From contig UQGM01000048.1 of NCBI GenBank assembly GCA_900540535.1, forward strand, positions 1-18,260: a stretch of 18,260 nt of DNA, written 5' to 3'. The DNA is from an uncultured Oscillospiraceae bacterium (GTDB taxonomy: Bacteria; Bacillota; Clostridia; Oscillospirales; Acutalibacteraceae). Below the pieces are notes generated by a model that searched no databases, was not told the DNA's origin, and worked only from the letters and a program-made list of their open reading frames with translations. The position numbers were made by a program, and so were the translations under genes. This document shows positions 6,533-13,526 of this stretch, piece by piece (position 1 is the stretch's first letter; each line of letters begins with the position of its first letter).

Positions 6533-7666
6533 TTAATCAAGATACCAGTTTTCATAGTCCTTAAAAGGATTTTCAATTCCCTTTTTGTCGTAGTAAGCCT
6601 GGGGCCAAAGGGGATTTGAATTGAGATATACCTTTGATGTATCCACTGAAGTATCTTCGCCCTCACGGACAAGTCTTCCTATAACAACAAGTCTTGCCTC
6701 TGTAAATTCATAAGCACAGGTATTAAGTGTGATAATTTTATCTGTTGGCTTAATATCAACGCCTGTTGTGTAGAGCTTTCTCATATCTACCTGCTCAATG
6801 TATTCCATGAAATTGTCGTTGGAACCGAAAGTGGTATGCATGAAATTAAATACATATCCGTTATTCTGTTCGGGATAAGCGTTTGTAAAGAATACACCGT
6901 AAATTTTAAAGGTGTAATCATCATAGAGTGTGCTAAGTTCAATTATAGGTGATTTCTGGAATGTAGAAGTGCTCTTATAATTTTTAAGAGGAGCAAAAAT
7001 CATATTGTCACGCATATGGTGACCGTAAATGATTGTATTTTTATCGAGATCCTGAATATCATTTCGATAATCCATAAAGGGATTTCCGTAGTTTGTATCC
7101 TGACGGTTAAAATCAAGATACAAATACTCGGCGTTATCTTTTCCCTGAACAATGGGGTATGAAATATTCGTGCCGGGAATGTTTATCCAGCCGACAAAAT
7201 CCTGATTGGCGGCATAAAGTCTTGCCCATTTAATGTTCATTCCCTCAGGGAAGTCAACATCCGGATACTGTGCTTCAATTCTATCCCAGTTTTCCTCTGT
7301 GTTCTCCATGTTTTCCATTTCGGTTTTCCACTGGTTGAGTTCATTGTAGGTTCCGTCACTTTTCTGACGTTCTATAAATCTTCCGCCAAGGATAACGCCG
7401 CAGACGATGAGTACTATTAGGGCAACGAAGAAAATAATTTTTCTTATAATTTCCTTTGTACTGTCGCCTTTCCAGGGGAAGAGATATTTAAGGAATCTGA
7501 TAAATGCAGATTCTTTTTTAACTTTTTCTTCCGGAATCAGCCATGCAGTATCGGCAGAATTTTCTGAATCATTTTCCAATTCTTCCGCTTCATAATTGTT
7601 TGCTAAATTCTCATAGTTTTCATCTTTATCGGGAAGGCTGTTTTTGTTTTCAAAATCGTTGCTCAT
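6533..7666 (-). CDS. srtB: Class B sortase
   Basis: A 377-residue membrane-anchored cysteine transpeptidase that would cleave a sorting motif in secreted proteins and join them to peptidoglycan or to a pilus subunit. Order: a very acidic cytoplasmic N-terminus (1-50), a basic stretch, a transmembrane helix (about 76-95), then an outside catalytic domain. The catalytic residues are visible: His216 in YGHHM, Cys317 in TLNTC, and Arg325 in EARLVVIGRL. The FVGWINIPGTNISYPIVQG stretch and the spacing of these motifs fit class B. About 45 residues follow the catalytic arginine strand, a longer C-terminal tail than I expect for SrtB. AAGGAGG lies 9 nt before the ATG and touches the cinA stop codon (14-bp gap), suggesting coupled translation. 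No substrate with a sorting signal is encoded in the window. Confidence 0.92.
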   Translation of the reverse strand: MSNDFENKNSLPDKDENYENLANNYEAEELENDSENSADTAWLIPEEKVKKESAFIRFLKYLFPWKGDSTKEIIRKIIFFVALIVLIVCGVILGGRFIERQKSDGTYNELNQWKTEMENMENTEENWDRIEAQYPDVDFPEGMNIKWARLYAANQDFVGWINIPGTNISYPIVQGKDNAEYLYLDFNRQDTNYGNPFMDYRNDIQDLDKNTIIYGHHMRDNMIFAPLKNYKSTSTFQKSPIIELSTLYDDYTFKIYGVFFTNAYPEQNNGYVFNFMHTTFGSNDNFMEYIEQVDMRKLYTTGVDIKPTDKIITLNTCAYEFTEARLVVIGRLVREGEDTSVDTSKVYLNSNPLWPQAYYDKKGIENPFKDYENWYLD

Positions 7667-7680
7667 AGGAAATTACCTCC

Positions 7681-8955
7681 TTAATCAAAATCGTGTTCTG
7701 CTTCTTCCGGGGTAAGTTTGCCGATTAGATATAATCTTGCAAGGTTTAGTGCATTTGAAGCCGTTACATAGCGGTTATATTCTCTGTTATCGCCGGAACG
7801 TCCCGTTTCAAATCTAATGCACCATACATGGTTTTTATCTGCAAGAGCTATATAGCTCAGTCCTGCCGGCTTGCCGCTTTCGCTGGGATCAGGCCCTGCA
7901 ATTCCGGTAACGGAAAGGGCAATATCTGCGCCGCTGACTTTCAGTGCTCCTTTTGCCATATGGCAGGCAACCTCACGGCTTACGACGCCGTTTTTCTCTA
8001 TGGCGTCGTGAGGGACGCCGAGAATCTGTTCTTTGATGTGGTTTGCATAGGATACTATGCCGCAGTCGAAAATCTCCGATGAACCGGGAATTTCCGTTAT
8101 CCTTTTTGCAATATAGCCTGCGGTACAGGATTCCGCAAGACCGATTTTCATTTTCTTTTCTTTAAGAAGCTCTACAACCTTTTCCTGAATACTGGAAACG
8201 TCAATGCCGTATATAAATTTGCCAAGTCTACTTTCGATTTCCTCTATAACGGGCTTTATAAGCTCTTCCGCTTTCTCCTCATTTTCTGCTCTGGAAGTGA
8301 CTCTCAGAAGCGCTTCGCCGTCTTTGGCATAGGGAGCTACTGTGGGGTTTTGCATATCGAGAAGCTCACCGGCTGTTTCTGCCATTAAGGATTCTCCTAT
8401 GCCGAAAGTGCGGACATTGTGTGAGATAATAACCATGCCGGATTTTTCGGAAAGATATGGCTTTACGAAATTATTGAACATGGGATAAAGCTCACGGGGA
8501 GGACCTGGGAGACAGATTATGCACTTGCCGTCACGCTCCATGGCGCATCCGGGGGCAGTGCCGTGATCATTTTTGAAAACTACTCCGCCCTCTGGCAGAT
8601 ATGCCTGTTTGCGGTTTGTTTCCGGCATTCCACTTTTTCTGTGGCTGAAAAAGTCAAGCATACGCTGAAGACTTTCCTCGTGGAGTACAAGTGGGATTCC
8701 CATAACCTCGGCGCAGATTTCCTTTGTTATGTCATCGGCTGTGGGGCCGAGACCTCCGGAGGTTATTATTATATCGCTTCTTGAAAGGGCGTGTTCTACG
8801 GCTTCACGCAAACGTTCGGGGTTATCTCCGACAGTAGCCTGATGCTGCATTGTAAAGCCCATTGCCGCAAGCTCTCTTGCAAGAAACTGTGCGTCGGTAT
8901 TGAGAATATCTCCTAAAAGCAGCTCCGTTCCAACGGACAATATTTCGCATTTCAT
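7681..8955 (-). CDS. cinA: CinA: nicotinamide-nucleotide amidase / competence-damage protein family
   Basis: Full length (424 aa). The N-terminal molybdopterin-binding-like (MoCF) domain (1-170) carries SGGLGPTADD (66-75). A middle domain follows (about 175-250), then the C-terminal amidase domain (255-412) with AESCTAG (274-280) and TGIAGP (350-355). CinA proteins of this layout act in pyridine-nucleotide recycling: the C-terminal domain removes the amide of nicotinamide mononucleotide, and the N-terminal domain can hydrolyse ADP-ribose-type compounds. The name comes from an older link to competence. All motifs look intact. AAGGAG lies 9 nt before the ATG, with a 32-bp gap after thiI. It is the intact relative of the degenerate modules in the two genes at the end of this operon. 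Confidence 0.95.
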   Translation of the reverse strand: MKCEILSVGTELLLGDILNTDAQFLARELAAMGFTMQHQATVGDNPERLREAVEHALSRSDIIITSGGLGPTADDITKEICAEVMGIPLVLHEESLQRMLDFFSHRKSGMPETNRKQAYLPEGGVVFKNDHGTAPGCAMERDGKCIICLPGPPRELYPMFNNFVKPYLSEKSGMVIISHNVRTFGIGESLMAETAGELLDMQNPTVAPYAKDGEALLRVTSRAENEEKAEELIKPVIEEIESRLGKFIYGIDVSSIQEKVVELLKEKKMKIGLAESCTAGYIAKRITEIPGSSEIFDCGIVSYANHIKEQILGVPHDAIEKNGVVSREVACHMAKGALKVSGADIALSVTGIAGPDPSESGKPAGLSYIALADKNHVWCIRFETGRSGDNREYNRYVTASNALNLARLYLIGKLTPEEAEHDFD

Positions 8956-8987
8956 TTTATCGCTCTCCTTGGGAAATAAAGGATAAA

Positions 8988-10160
8988 TCAGGCAGTTACG
9001 GTTCTGATCTGAGCGCCGTTTACAGCTTTTTCCACAAGTTCATCAAGAGGGATAAGCTGTTCCGCCTTTTCAATATCCCCTAAGTTGGGACGTGTTTTCG
9101 GATGTTTAGGTGTAAACACTGTACAGCAGTCCTCATAGGGGAGAATTGAGGTTTCAAAGGTGTCGATTTTACGGGAAATTTCAATTATCTCATCTTTATC
9201 CATTCCTATAAGGGGACGGAATACAGGCATATTAGCCGCAGCGTCTGTACATGCAAGGGCATATATAGTCTGGCTTGCAACCTGTCCGACGCTTTCGCCT
9301 GTAATAAGAGCCTGGCAGTTTTCTTTTCTTGCAATTTTTTCCGCAGCTTTCATCATTGCACGGCGCATAATGAGTGTGAAAAGCTCTTCGGGACAGTTGT
9401 CCTTAATCTGCTCCTGGATTTCTGTGAAAGGTACAGTGAACATTGTCATTCTGCCGCTGTATTTTGCAACCTTTTCGAGAAGGGTTACAACTTTCATCTC
9501 AGCTCTTTTGCTTGTATATGGGGGAGAGGCAAAATGGATTGCAGTAAGCTCTATGCCTCTCTTTGCCATCATCCATGCAGCGACTGGGCTGTCGATTCCG
9601 CCGGAGATGAGTATTCCTGCTTTTCCTCCTGTTCCAACAGGCATGCCGCCGGCGCCTTTAATCTGGGTGCCGTGGAGGAAAATATATTTATCTCTTACCT
9701 CTACCATTACGGTAACTTCCGGGTTGTGTACATCTACTTTAAGGTGAGGATACACTGAGAGCAGATGTCCTCCCATTTCTCTGCTGATTTCGGGAGAGGC
9801 AAGGGGGAATTTTTTATCTGATCTTTTAGCCTCTACCTTAAAGGTTTTGGCGTTTTTAAGTGCTCCTTCAAGATAAGCTCCGCTGATTTCGATTACCTTG
9901 TCAAAATCCTTTTCCACTGCTGCAGCACGGGAAAATCCCGCAATGCCGAAAATTCTGCTCACCGCTTCCTGAGCAGCTTCAAAATCGCAGTTTTCGTCCT
10001 TAGGCTCGATTATAATTGTGGACTGGGATTTTATGTAATCAAAATCTCCTGCTGATTTAAGTCTTCTGCGAATGTTCTTAACAAGAATGTCTTCAAATGT
10101 GGAACGGTTAAGCCCCTTTAAAGCAAGCTCTCCGTTTTTAATAAGTATTACTTCTTTCAT
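8988..10160 (-). CDS. thiI: tRNA 4-thiouridine synthase ThiI (no rhodanese domain)
   Basis: Adenylates uridine 8 of tRNA and installs sulfur to make 4-thiouridine; in some bacteria it also serves thiazole synthesis. The 390-residue product has an N-terminal ferredoxin-like plus THUMP RNA-binding region (1-165), then a PP-loop ATP pyrophosphatase domain with SGGIDSP (186-192), GESVGQVASQT (288-298) and an EDCCTVF motif (Cys345/Cys346). The C-terminal rhodanese domain of the E. coli enzyme is absent, as in Bacillus-type ThiI, which takes sulfur directly from a partner desulfurase. The ATG at 10160 is chosen over the longer frame from 10190: AGGAG lies 6 nt before it and it forms an ATGA overlap with the desulfurase stop, so translation is probably coupled. 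Confidence 0.94.
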   Translation of the reverse strand: MKEVILIKNGELALKGLNRSTFEDILVKNIRRRLKSAGDFDYIKSQSTIIIEPKDENCDFEAAQEAVSRIFGIAGFSRAAAVEKDFDKVIEISGAYLEGALKNAKTFKVEAKRSDKKFPLASPEISREMGGHLLSVYPHLKVDVHNPEVTVMVEVRDKYIFLHGTQIKGAGGMPVGTGGKAGILISGGIDSPVAAWMMAKRGIELTAIHFASPPYTSKRAEMKVVTLLEKVAKYSGRMTMFTVPFTEIQEQIKDNCPEELFTLIMRRAMMKAAEKIARKENCQALITGESVGQVASQTIYALACTDAAANMPVFRPLIGMDKDEIIEISRKIDTFETSILPYEDCCTVFTPKHPKTRPNLGDIEKAEQLIPLDELVEKAVNGAQIRTVTA

Positions 10161-11293
10161 CTTTTGCTCCTGCGTAAAAATTTTCTGCATTTATCTATGC
10201 CGTCAACCAGCATATCAATATGTTCTTCTGTGGTAAACCTTGAAAGGCTTACTCTCAGTGCACTGTCTATTCTGTCGGGGCTTATGCCGAGAGCCGTGAG
10301 AGCTTCACTGCGATGACCCTTTGAACAGGCAGAACCTGCGGAAACATAGATTTCCATATCTGAGAGAAAGTTTATCATAGGTTCTGAGCGTATGCCGAGA
10401 ACCGAAAGATTGATTACATAGGGGAGTGCATTATCGGGAGAATTTATAACCACGTCGTCAAACTGTGAAAGCTTTGAAAAAAGTCTTTCTTTAAGCTGTG
10501 ACACTTTTTCGAGGGTTTTCTCAGGATTCGGTAAAGCTGCCGCAGCTGCTCCGAAGCCTGCAATTGCCGGCATGGGTTCTGTTCCCGGACGTATATCGTG
10601 TTCCTGTCCTCCGCCGAAAATGAGAGGAGAAAGACGTATTCCTTTTTTGATATACAATGCTCCGACACCTTTGGGACCGTGGATTTTATGGGAGCTTATG
10701 CTCATAGTGTCAACAAATGGGGTGATTGTTCGCATATTCACTTTTCCAAAAGCCTGAACACAGTCACAGTGGAAAAGAGCGGGGGAATGTTTTTCTTCGA
10801 TAATACTGCGGATTTCCTTGATTGGCTGTATGCTTCCCGTTTCGTTATTTACCGCCATGACTGCAACAAGAATTGTGTTTTCGTCAATAGCCTCTCTGAA
10901 AGCTTCTGTGGGAATATTGCCTGAAGCATCCGGGGCAATGCGGGTGACATTAAATCCTTCGTTTTCCAGTGCGTCTATGCACTTTGCAACACTGGGATGC
11001 TCAAAAGCAGTTGTCACTATTTTATTTCCGCTTCTTTTCATGGAGCGTGCAATGCCAAAAAGAGCAAGATTGTTGGCTTCGGTTCCTCCGGCTGTGAAAA
11101 AAAGCCTGTCCGCTTCGCAGCAGAGAACCTTTGCCACATTGGTTCTGGAATCCTTCAATAGCTTTTCAGCTTCAAATCCCTTTTCGTGTAAGGATGAGGG
11201 ATTACCGTAGAGGGAGGTAACTGCCTCCATTATTTTATCGGCTGCCTCACGGCAAACCGGAGTAGTTGCACTGTTATCAAGATAAGCTTCCAA
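10157..11293 (-). CDS. Cysteine desulfurase (NifS/IscS family), partner of ThiI
   Basis: PLP enzyme that takes sulfur from cysteine as a protein persulfide and passes it on, here most likely to ThiI for tRNA thiolation. It is 378 aa. Landmarks are YLDNSATTP at the N-terminus, TAGGTEANN (67-75), the PLP lysine Lys203 in SSHKIHGPKG, and the persulfide cysteine Cys323 in GSACSKG. The start codon is TTG (11291-11293), with GGAGG 7 nt upstream and no in-frame ATG nearby; the first residues match the usual family N-terminus. The 4-bp overlap with thiI matches the NifZ-ThiI pairing known from Bacillus and argues for a dedicated donor rather than a general IscS. First gene of the operon, with a clear promoter upstream. 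Confidence 0.93.
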   Translation of the reverse strand: MEAYLDNSATTPVCREAADKIMEAVTSLYGNPSSLHEKGFEAEKLLKDSRTNVAKVLCCEADRLFFTAGGTEANNLALFGIARSMKRSGNKIVTTAFEHPSVAKCIDALENEGFNVTRIAPDASGNIPTEAFREAIDENTILVAVMAVNNETGSIQPIKEIRSIIEEKHSPALFHCDCVQAFGKVNMRTITPFVDTMSISSHKIHGPKGVGALYIKKGIRLSPLIFGGGQEHDIRPGTEPMPAIAGFGAAAAALPNPEKTLEKVSQLKERLFSKLSQFDDVVINSPDNALPYVINLSVLGIRSEPMINFLSDMEIYVSAGSACSKGHRSEALTALGISPDRIDSALRVSLSRFTTEEHIDMLVDGIDKCRKFLRRSKR

Positions 11294-11332
11294 AAAAATG
11301 CCTCCGTTATTTATATACAGATATACATATTA

Positions 11333-11361
11333 AGTATACAACAAACTGAGCTTTGTTTCAA
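11333..11361 (-). promoter_or_regulatory. Sigma-A-type promoter of the desulfurase-thiI-cinA-sortase operon
   Basis: Reading the minus strand, TTGAAA (-35, 11361-11356), a 17-bp spacer and TATACT (-10, 11338-11333) lie about 40 nt upstream of the TTG start at 11293. Spacing and both hexamers are close to consensus. No terminator-like hairpin with a strong T-run follows until 2714. Confidence 0.7.
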
Positions 11362-11415
11362 TGAACAAACCTTTAAAATTATACAATTAAATAATGCATA
11401 TGAAAGGATTTTAAT

Positions 11416-11452
11416 TTTACAAAATTTACACAAAAGGTATATTTTTATAATT
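11416..11452 (+). promoter_or_regulatory. Possible promoter of ypeB in AT-rich divergent region
   Basis: The stretch contains TTTACA followed after 16 nt by TATATT, and an overlapping second TTTACA about 15 nt before TATAAT. In Bacillus ypeB is read by forespore sigma-G; I do not see a clear sigma-G pattern here. The whole region is very AT-rich, so chance matches are likely. Confidence 0.3.
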
Positions 11453-11516
11453 TTTGGCAGATTATAAAGGAGAAGCTTTCTTGCATAACAACTACTTAAT
11501 TTTCGGGAGTGATTTT

Positions 11517-12869
11517 ATGGCAATAAAATCGAGAAGAGGTCTTATAAAAATTGTAAGTTTTATATGTGCTGCATTTGTGGCACTCAGTGCGGCGGCGATT
11601 TCGGGCTATGTAAGAGCGGAAAAGCTTGAAAGAATAAATATTAATTCACAGCAGAGGGCGCTTACGGAGCTTACAGCGTGTATGTCAAATATTCAGCAGG
11701 GACTGAGCAAGGAATTTTATACAGCTACTGCTCCCATGGCAGAAAAGCTGTCCTCTGAAATATGGCGTGAAGCGGCACAGGCCAAAAGTTGTCTGAGTGT
11801 TCTGCCGGTTTCGGATATACTCCTTGAAAACACCTTCAAGTTTTTGTCACAAGTAGGTGCTTTTTGCAGCAGCTTAAGTGAAAAAGCAGCCAGCGGTGAG
11901 AAAATCAGCGAAGAGGAATACAAAAGTTTAGAGGAGCTCATTAAATATTCAAAGGAACTCACTTCAAGACTTGAAAATATGTGTGCATATCTTGAAAACG
12001 GTGCACTTACTTTTGAAAATACCGATGAAGCAGTTGCAGCAATGGGCAGAGAAATGGACAGTATGAATTTTGAAACTGCCATCAGCGATGCAGAGCAGGC
12101 ACTTGTAGATTATCCCACGCTTATATATGACGGACCTTTTTCTGACCATATACTACAGAAAGAGCCGGAAATGCTCAAGGGAAAAGAAGAGGTGTCAGAA
12201 GCTGCTGCCGCTGAGGCTGCGGCAAACTATTCGGGAATACCTGTTGAAAAGCTTAAACGTGGAGAAGATGAAAACGGCTCACTGGCTTCCTACACTTTCA
12301 GCAGTGAGGAAGACGGAGTGGTTATAAGCATAACCAAAAAGGGCGGATATCTTTCCTATATTCTGGGAAGCAGCTATGCGGGAGTATCAAAGCTTTCAGC
12401 GGAAGAAGCCATTGAAAGAGGTCTTAAATACCTTGAAAGTCATGGCATCAGCAATATGAAAGAAAGCTATTATTCAATAAACGACGGAATATGCACCGTA
12501 AACTTCGCTTATGTACAAGATGGTGTTATCTGCTATCCGGATCTTATAAAGGTCAGCGTTGCAATGGATACGGGCAAAATCATCTCCTTTGACGCAAGGG
12601 GATATCTCGTAAATCACTTTGCAAGAAGTGACGTTAAAACCCTTCTGACAGCGGAGAATGCAAAAAAATCCTTGAGCCCCTATCTTACGGTTAAAGATAC
12701 AAAAACTGCGGTTATTCCCACCGATTCAGGCAGTGAGGTGCTTTGCTATGAATTCTGGTGTGAGGGAACAGGCAATGAGGAATTGCTTGTGTATATAAAT
12801 GCAGTTACAGGCGAAGAGGAGAATATTTTCTTCCTGCTGTATAGCGATAACGGTATACTTGTAAGATAA
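11517..12869 (+). CDS. ypeB: Germination protein YpeB
   Basis: In Bacillus, YpeB is made in the forespore and is needed for assembly and stability of SleB, the spore-cortex lytic enzyme used in germination. The product is 450 aa, the same as I recall for Bacillus YpeB. It has an uncleaved signal-anchor helix (about 9-30), a helical YpeB N-terminal domain (about 35-215) with the SEIWREAAQA segment, and C-terminal PepSY-like repeats (about 230-450). Two starts are plausible: the ATG at 11517 (GGGAG 7 nt upstream; begins just before the membrane helix, as in the family) and an in-frame TTG at 11481 with the better AAAGGAG site 8 nt upstream, which would add 12 residues. I chose the ATG. Unlike the usual sleB-ypeB pair, no sleB is adjacent. 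It is divergent from the desulfurase operon and followed by its own terminator. Confidence 0.88.
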   Translation: MAIKSRRGLIKIVSFICAAFVALSAAAISGYVRAEKLERININSQQRALTELTACMSNIQQGLSKEFYTATAPMAEKLSSEIWREAAQAKSCLSVLPVSDILLENTFKFLSQVGAFCSSLSEKAASGEKISEEEYKSLEELIKYSKELTSRLENMCAYLENGALTFENTDEAVAAMGREMDSMNFETAISDAEQALVDYPTLIYDGPFSDHILQKEPEMLKGKEEVSEAAAAEAAANYSGIPVEKLKRGEDENGSLASYTFSSEEDGVVISITKKGGYLSYILGSSYAGVSKLSAEEAIERGLKYLESHGISNMKESYYSINDGICTVNFAYVQDGVICYPDLIKVSVAMDTGKIISFDARGYLVNHFARSDVKTLLTAENAKKSLSPYLTVKDTKTAVIPTDSGSEVLCYEFWCEGTGNEELLVYINAVTGEEENIFFLLYSDNGILVR

Positions 12870-12896
12870 AGTAAAAGGAAAACTAAAGAAAAAACA

Positions 12897-12959
12897 AAAA
12901 AACCTGCGCACACAGATTCCCGCCCCAAAAGCCGGAAACCTGTGTGCGCAGGCACTTTT
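12897..12959. terminator. Strong bidirectional terminator between ypeB and the small minus-strand gene
   Basis: CCTGCGCACACAG (12903-12915) pairs perfectly with CTGTGTGCGCAGG (12940-12952), and the stem can extend inward with mismatches. On the plus strand it is followed by CACTTTTC (end of ypeB). On the minus strand it is followed by TTTTTT, G and more T, an even better terminator for the small gene ending at 12966. Confidence 0.9.
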
Positions 12960-12965
12960 CTGATT

Positions 12966-13278
12966 TCAGGAAAACCAGTCTTCAGCCACTTCGCCGAAAT
13001 TACTTGGAAGAACGTTGTTTCGTGCCGCAGCTTCAAGAAAATCTACTGCCGCTTTTCTGCTATTTGTAAGACCGAAACAGAATGCCTTATTTTCCCCCGC
13101 TAAGCTTTGACTTATGACTCCCACTCCAAAACGTAACTGCGATACGCCGGAAATCAAAAGGCAATAAGATAAATTCCAGTTTTGAAAAGAAGCTGTCTGA
13201 TGCCACTCGAGCTTCAATCAAATTTTCCTCCTCATCCTGACGGACGATATCCCTGTGTCCACTGGATGAAAACAACAT
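12966..13278 (-). pseudogene. Small gene of unknown function, apparently frameshifted
   Basis: Two overlapping minus-strand frames share one promoter and one terminator. The upstream frame (from ATG 13278, or TTG 13221 with AGGAGG 5 nt before it) reads ..SKLEFILLPFDFRRIAVTF and then runs into a tail that looks random. The downstream frame resumes as ..FGVGVISQSLAGENKAFC and continues to ..GEVAEDWFS at 12966. Removing one T from the TTTT run (13128-13131) joins them into one sensible protein of about 85 residues. The joined product resembles, from memory, short clostridial proteins of the DUF6514 kind, but I am not sure. The downstream frame also has its own TTG start (13217) with the same AGGAGG 9 nt away, so an intact 83-residue protein in that frame cannot be excluded. 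Other explanations are a sequencing error, programmed +1 frameshifting, or an RNA gene. Confidence 0.55.
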
Positions 13279-13288
13279 TACGAACCTA

Positions 13289-13316
13289 ATTATACCATTT
13301 TGGTAATTTTTGTCAA
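13289..13316 (-). promoter_or_regulatory. Near-perfect sigma-A promoter of the small frameshifted gene
   Basis: On the minus strand, TTGACA (13316-13311), a 16-bp spacer ending in TGG, and TATAAT (13294-13289): both hexamers match consensus and TGG gives an extended -10. Transcription would begin near 13282, only a few bases before the ATG at 13278. This favours the TTG start(s) further in, behind AGGAGG (13232-13227). Confidence 0.82.
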
Positions 13317-13357
13317 TAAAAACAATCAAAAAAACTTACTTTGCTGTAATATGAGTA

Positions 13358-13387
13358 TTGACAACAATGCATGATAAACATTAAAAT
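13358..13387 (+). promoter_or_regulatory. Candidate distal promoter upstream of glnA (P1)
   Basis: TTGACA (13358-13363), an 18-bp spacer and TAAAAT (13382-13387). A start near 13394 would put the terminator at 13399-13439 at the very beginning of the transcript. Confidence 0.5.
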
Positions 13388-13398
13388 ATCTCTGGATA

Positions 13399-13439
13399 GG
13401 GCAAAACTTTTTCATCCGAACTGGTTTTTGCTCTTTTTT
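13399..13439 (+). terminator. Intrinsic terminator inside the glnA upstream region
   Basis: GGGCAAAAC (13399-13407) pairs with GTTTTTGCTC (13424-13433), one base bulged and one G-U pair, followed by TTTTTT (13434-13439). On the opposite strand no T-run follows, so it acts on the plus strand only. No plus-strand gene lies between the ypeB terminator and this site. It may be an attenuator for glnA, the end of a very short RNA, or a block against read-through. Confidence 0.7.
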
Positions 13440-13461
13440 CGTTAAGCTGCTGCGTAATTCT

Positions 13462-13490
13462 TTGAAGATGATATGCAGTAACTTTATATA
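13462..13490 (+). promoter_or_regulatory. Candidate proximal promoter of glnA (P2)
   Basis: TTGAAG (13462-13467), a 17-bp spacer and TATATA (13485-13490), located after the leader terminator. A start near 13497 would leave a leader of about 30 nt before the TTG start codon, containing only the ribosome-binding site. It overlaps a possible hairpin (GTTA/TAAC and CTGC/GCAG, 13441-13482). Confidence 0.5.
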
Positions 13491-13526
13491 AATGGATATT
13501 ATGATCTTTATCAGGGGGAATTGAAA

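Noticed and set aside
9160..9747. 195-codon open frame on the plus strand
   Set aside because: It lies antisense to the strongly supported thiI gene, and its product has no recognisable features.
13345..13363. Possible GlnR/TnrA box before glnA (TGTAA...TGACA)
   Set aside because: The two halves are 9 bp apart; the known site needs TGTNA-N7-TNACA. The spacing is two bases too long, so I do not call it, although it overlaps the distal -35.
13441..13482. Hairpin after the glnA leader terminator (GTTA..CTGC / GCAG..TAAC)
   Set aside because: Two short stems with a bulge, and no T-run; too weak to list as its own element, though it may overlap the proximal promoter.
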